From Microbacterium sp. C7(2022) (GTDB taxonomy: Bacteria; Actinomycetota; Actinomycetes; Actinomycetales; Microbacteriaceae), in the NCBI RefSeq assembly GCF_028823665.1, contig NZ_JAPEHV010000002.1, positions 1 to 64,000 of the forward strand: a DNA stretch of 64,000 nt, written 5' to 3'. Shown in pieces: positions 62,170 through 64,000 of the stretch. How positions within the stretch are numbered: position 1 is the stretch's first letter; each line of letters begins with the position of its first letter. Both the position numbers and the translations under genes were made by a program. The notes below the pieces were generated by a model. That model saw nothing but the letters and a program-made list of their open reading frames with translations. It searched no databases and was not told the origin of the DNA.

Positions 62170-63195
62170 ATGACCACCACCTCGACCGGCTTCGTCAAGC
62201 TTTCAGATCGCTCTCCGGAGCTGTCCGGCGCCGAGATGGTGGCTGCGCTTGTCCCACCACCGCAATTTTCGGAAGCCACGTTCGATACCTATCGAGCGGA
62301 TGCCGACTACCCTTCTCAGCAGGAGGCGAAAGAACTGCTTCGCACGTTCGCGGGCGGCGCGCCTATGGAACGCACGGGACTCTTCCGGCGTGCGAAGAAG
62401 CAAGCGCCGCTCAAGCCCGGTGTCTACCTGGATGGTGGATTCGGCGTCGGCAAGACCCACCTGCTGGCGGCGGTGTATCACGCGATGCCAGCGCGCCGGA
62501 AGTACTTTGGATCGTTCATCGAGTACACCGCGCTCGTGGGGGCCATGGGTTATCAGAACACTGTCGCCTTGTTCCGTGGCGCAGACCTGCTCTGCATCGA
62601 CGAGTTCGAGCTCGATGATCCCGGGGACACGATGGTGATGACGCGACTGCTGGCTGAGCTGGTCGCTTCGGGAACCCGACTGGCTGCAACATCGAACACC
62701 CCGCCCAATGCGTTGGGCGAGGGCCGCTTCGCTGCTCAGGACTTCCTCCGTGAGATTCACGCCATGTCCGACAGCTTCCAGACGATCCGGATTGATGGCA
62801 CCGATTACCGCCATCGCGCGGTGGACGGACACGCGGTGGTGCTCACGGACGCTGAGTACGAAGAAGAAATGCAGACACGCGCGGAGGCCGGTCTCGTCTC
62901 GGATGATGAATTCGGTGAGCTCGTCACACGGCTGGCGCAGGTGCATCCGTCGCGCTACATCCGCGTGATCGATGGCATCTCAACCGTGGGTCTTCGAAAC
63001 GTCACACCCTTCATCGACCAGTCTGCGGCGCTGAGGTTCGTCGCGTTCATCGACCGCGTATACGACGCGCAGGTGCCGATTCGTGCGACCGGCACGAGCC
63101 TTGATCTGGTGTTCCCCGAGGAGATGCTGACAGGCGGCTACCGGAAGAAGTACCTGCGGGCGATTTCGCGCCTGGTTGCCTGTACTCTCGCCTGA
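62170..63195 (+). CDS. zapE: Cell division protein ZapE (AFG1-like ATPase)
   Basis: 341 residues. AFG1/ZapE family: PQFSEATFDTYRADADYPSQQEA start, Walker A GGFGVGKTHLLAAVYHA near residue 90, Walker B LLCIDEFELDDPGDT, and sensor region RLAATSNTPPNALGEGRF. In E. coli ZapE destabilises FtsZ rings; actinobacterial function is by homology only. AGGACTTCGG precedes the ATG. Confidence 0.92.
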   Translation: MTTTSTGFVKLSDRSPELSGAEMVAALVPPPQFSEATFDTYRADADYPSQQEAKELLRTFAGGAPMERTGLFRRAKKQAPLKPGVYLDGGFGVGKTHLLAAVYHAMPARRKYFGSFIEYTALVGAMGYQNTVALFRGADLLCIDEFELDDPGDTMVMTRLLAELVASGTRLAATSNTPPNALGEGRFAAQDFLREIHAMSDSFQTIRIDGTDYRHRAVDGHAVVLTDAEYEEEMQTRAEAGLVSDDEFGELVTRLAQVHPSRYIRVIDGISTVGLRNVTPFIDQSAALRFVAFIDRVYDAQVPIRATGTSLDLVFPEEMLTGGYRKKYLRAISRLVACTLA

Positions 63196-63276
63196 GGCGC
63201 TCGCCTCACCATCTGTCGAAACTCGCGGCACGCTCACGTTCACGCGAAACCTGATGTTTACCTCAGGGCCGATCGC

Positions 63277-63315
63277 GTAACAGGTGTGAAACACAGGGTG
63301 CACGCCGCGCGAAAC
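63277..63315 (+). promoter_or_regulatory. GlnR box upstream of amtB
   Basis: GTAAC-N6-GAAAC at 63277-63292 matches the GlnR consensus exactly and equals the first half of the glnA site in its conserved bases. A weaker second half (TGCAC-N7-GAAAC) ends at 63315. It lies about 100-135 bases before the amtB start. Confidence 0.7.
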
Positions 63316-63412
63316 TCCCGCTTGTCAGACTGGGCCACGCCCGGACAGCCGCTACACCCGACCCAGCGGCCGCTCGGCACCTCGAGAAACATGACAATGA
63401 GTGAGGAATCTC

Positions 63413-64000
63413 ATGGATAGCGGAAATTTCGCGTGGTCGATCGCAGCAACCGCGCTGGTTCTGTTCATGACCCCGGGCGTCGCCTTCTTCTACGGCGGAC
63501 TCGTGAAGGCAAAGAGCGTCGTCAGCATGATGATGATGAGCTTCGGGGCAATGGGCCTGATCAGCGTTCTGTGGATCCTGTACGGATTCAACATGAGCCT
63601 CGGAGGCGGCACGTTCGCTTTCTCGGGCAACCCCTTCGCTGACTTCGGACTTGCACAGGCCGATAGCGCAACGCTCGTCGGCGCCACCTTCGGCGCAACG
63701 TTCGCGATCATCACGGTCGCCCTCATCTCGGGCTCGATCGCAGACCGCGCCAAGTTCGGATCGTGGATGCTGTTCGCGGGCCTGTTCGCGACAATCGTCT
63801 ACTTCCCGGTTGCCGCCTGGGTCTGGGGCGACGGCTGGATCTTCAACTGGGGTGACAGCACGGGACTCCCGGCGGTCATCGACTACGCCGGTGGCACCGC
63901 GGTGCACATCAACGCGGGTGCTGCCGCTCTCGCCCTCGCACTCGTCCTCGGCAAGCGCATCGGCTTCCAGAAGGGCATCCAGAAGCCCCACAACGTTCCG
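63413..64000 (+). CDS. amtB: Ammonium transporter, N-terminal part (cut by window end)
   Basis: 196 residues to the window edge, from ATG 63413 (GAGGAA upstream). Amt/Rh family: MDSGNFAWSIAATALVLFMTPG, FFYGGLVKAKSV, GSIADRAKFGSWMLFAG, VAAWVWGDGWIF, and DYAGGTAVHINAGAAALALAL with the first pore His. At least five membrane helices are visible. Moves ammonium across the membrane; the GlnR box upstream and usual partners glnK/glnD (beyond the window) tie it to nitrogen control. Confidence 0.95.
   Translation, partial: MDSGNFAWSIAATALVLFMTPGVAFFYGGLVKAKSVVSMMMMSFGAMGLISVLWILYGFNMSLGGGTFAFSGNPFADFGLAQADSATLVGATFGATFAIITVALISGSIADRAKFGSWMLFAGLFATIVYFPVAAWVWGDGWIFNWGDSTGLPAVIDYAGGTAVHINAGAAALALALVLGKRIGFQKGIQKPHNVP

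Overview
The window is high-GC actinobacterial DNA. Gene content and order point to the family Microbacteriaceae, probably Microbacterium or a close relative. Evidence includes glnA2-glnE-glnA, a lysine/acid-rich primary sigma factor, a separate parE/parC pair, SepH, the DUF4193/DUF3093/dut/DUF3710/DUF3159 block, DUF3000 beside an HRDC ribonuclease D, and many GTG starts with GTGA or ATGA overlaps. No tRNA, rRNA, CRISPR array or insertion sequence was seen. The species call is inference.

Layout. 1-1083: C-terminal part of a family A DNA polymerase gene. 1119-1488: RNase P RNA (rnpB). 1461-10987: a 9.5-kb integrated element with a tyrosine integrase, seated in the 3' end of rnpB and bounded by a 28-bp direct repeat. 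11016-44461: housekeeping chromosome: polyphosphate glucokinase, nitrogen assimilation (glnA2, glnE, glnA), sucB-lpdA-pepA, sigma factor, a split alanine-racemase pair, topoisomerase IV subunits, SepH, dUTPase and aconitase. 44434-53428: a second, unrelated 9.0-kb element with a large serine recombinase, seated in the last codons of acnA and bounded by a 16-bp repeat. 53617-64000: dxs, fadB/fadA-type beta-oxidation genes, ribonuclease D, DUF3000, a hydrolase, zapE and the start of amtB.

The two mobile elements are the accessory part. Each is about 9 kb, has its own recombinase, HTH regulators, a replication-type gene and one HK97-type major capsid protein. Neither carries a recognisable terminase large subunit, portal, tail tube, baseplate or lysis gene. 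Element 1 adds a scaffold-like protein and a 1009-aa tape-measure protein; element 2 adds an HNH nuclease and a DUF3631 ATPase. Size and content recall phiRv1/phiRv2 of Mycobacterium tuberculosis and capsid-forming phage satellites, so I read both as candidate satellites needing a helper phage. In both, short iterated DNA repeats lie inside or at the ends of the presumed replication gene, and the encoded protein reads them in more than one frame or strand. This suggests origins built into the gene. Element 2 also brings its own copy of the end of acnA (last three codons, stop and terminator hairpin), and its early operon starts behind a hairpin that hides the ribosome binding site.

On the chromosome, near-identical GlnR-type boxes lie upstream of glnA and amtB, linking the glutamine synthetase/adenylyltransferase genes with ammonium uptake at the other end of the window. 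The two overlapping alanine-racemase-like genes keep complementary halves of the active site (Lys in one, Tyr in the other) and may form an obligate heteromer.
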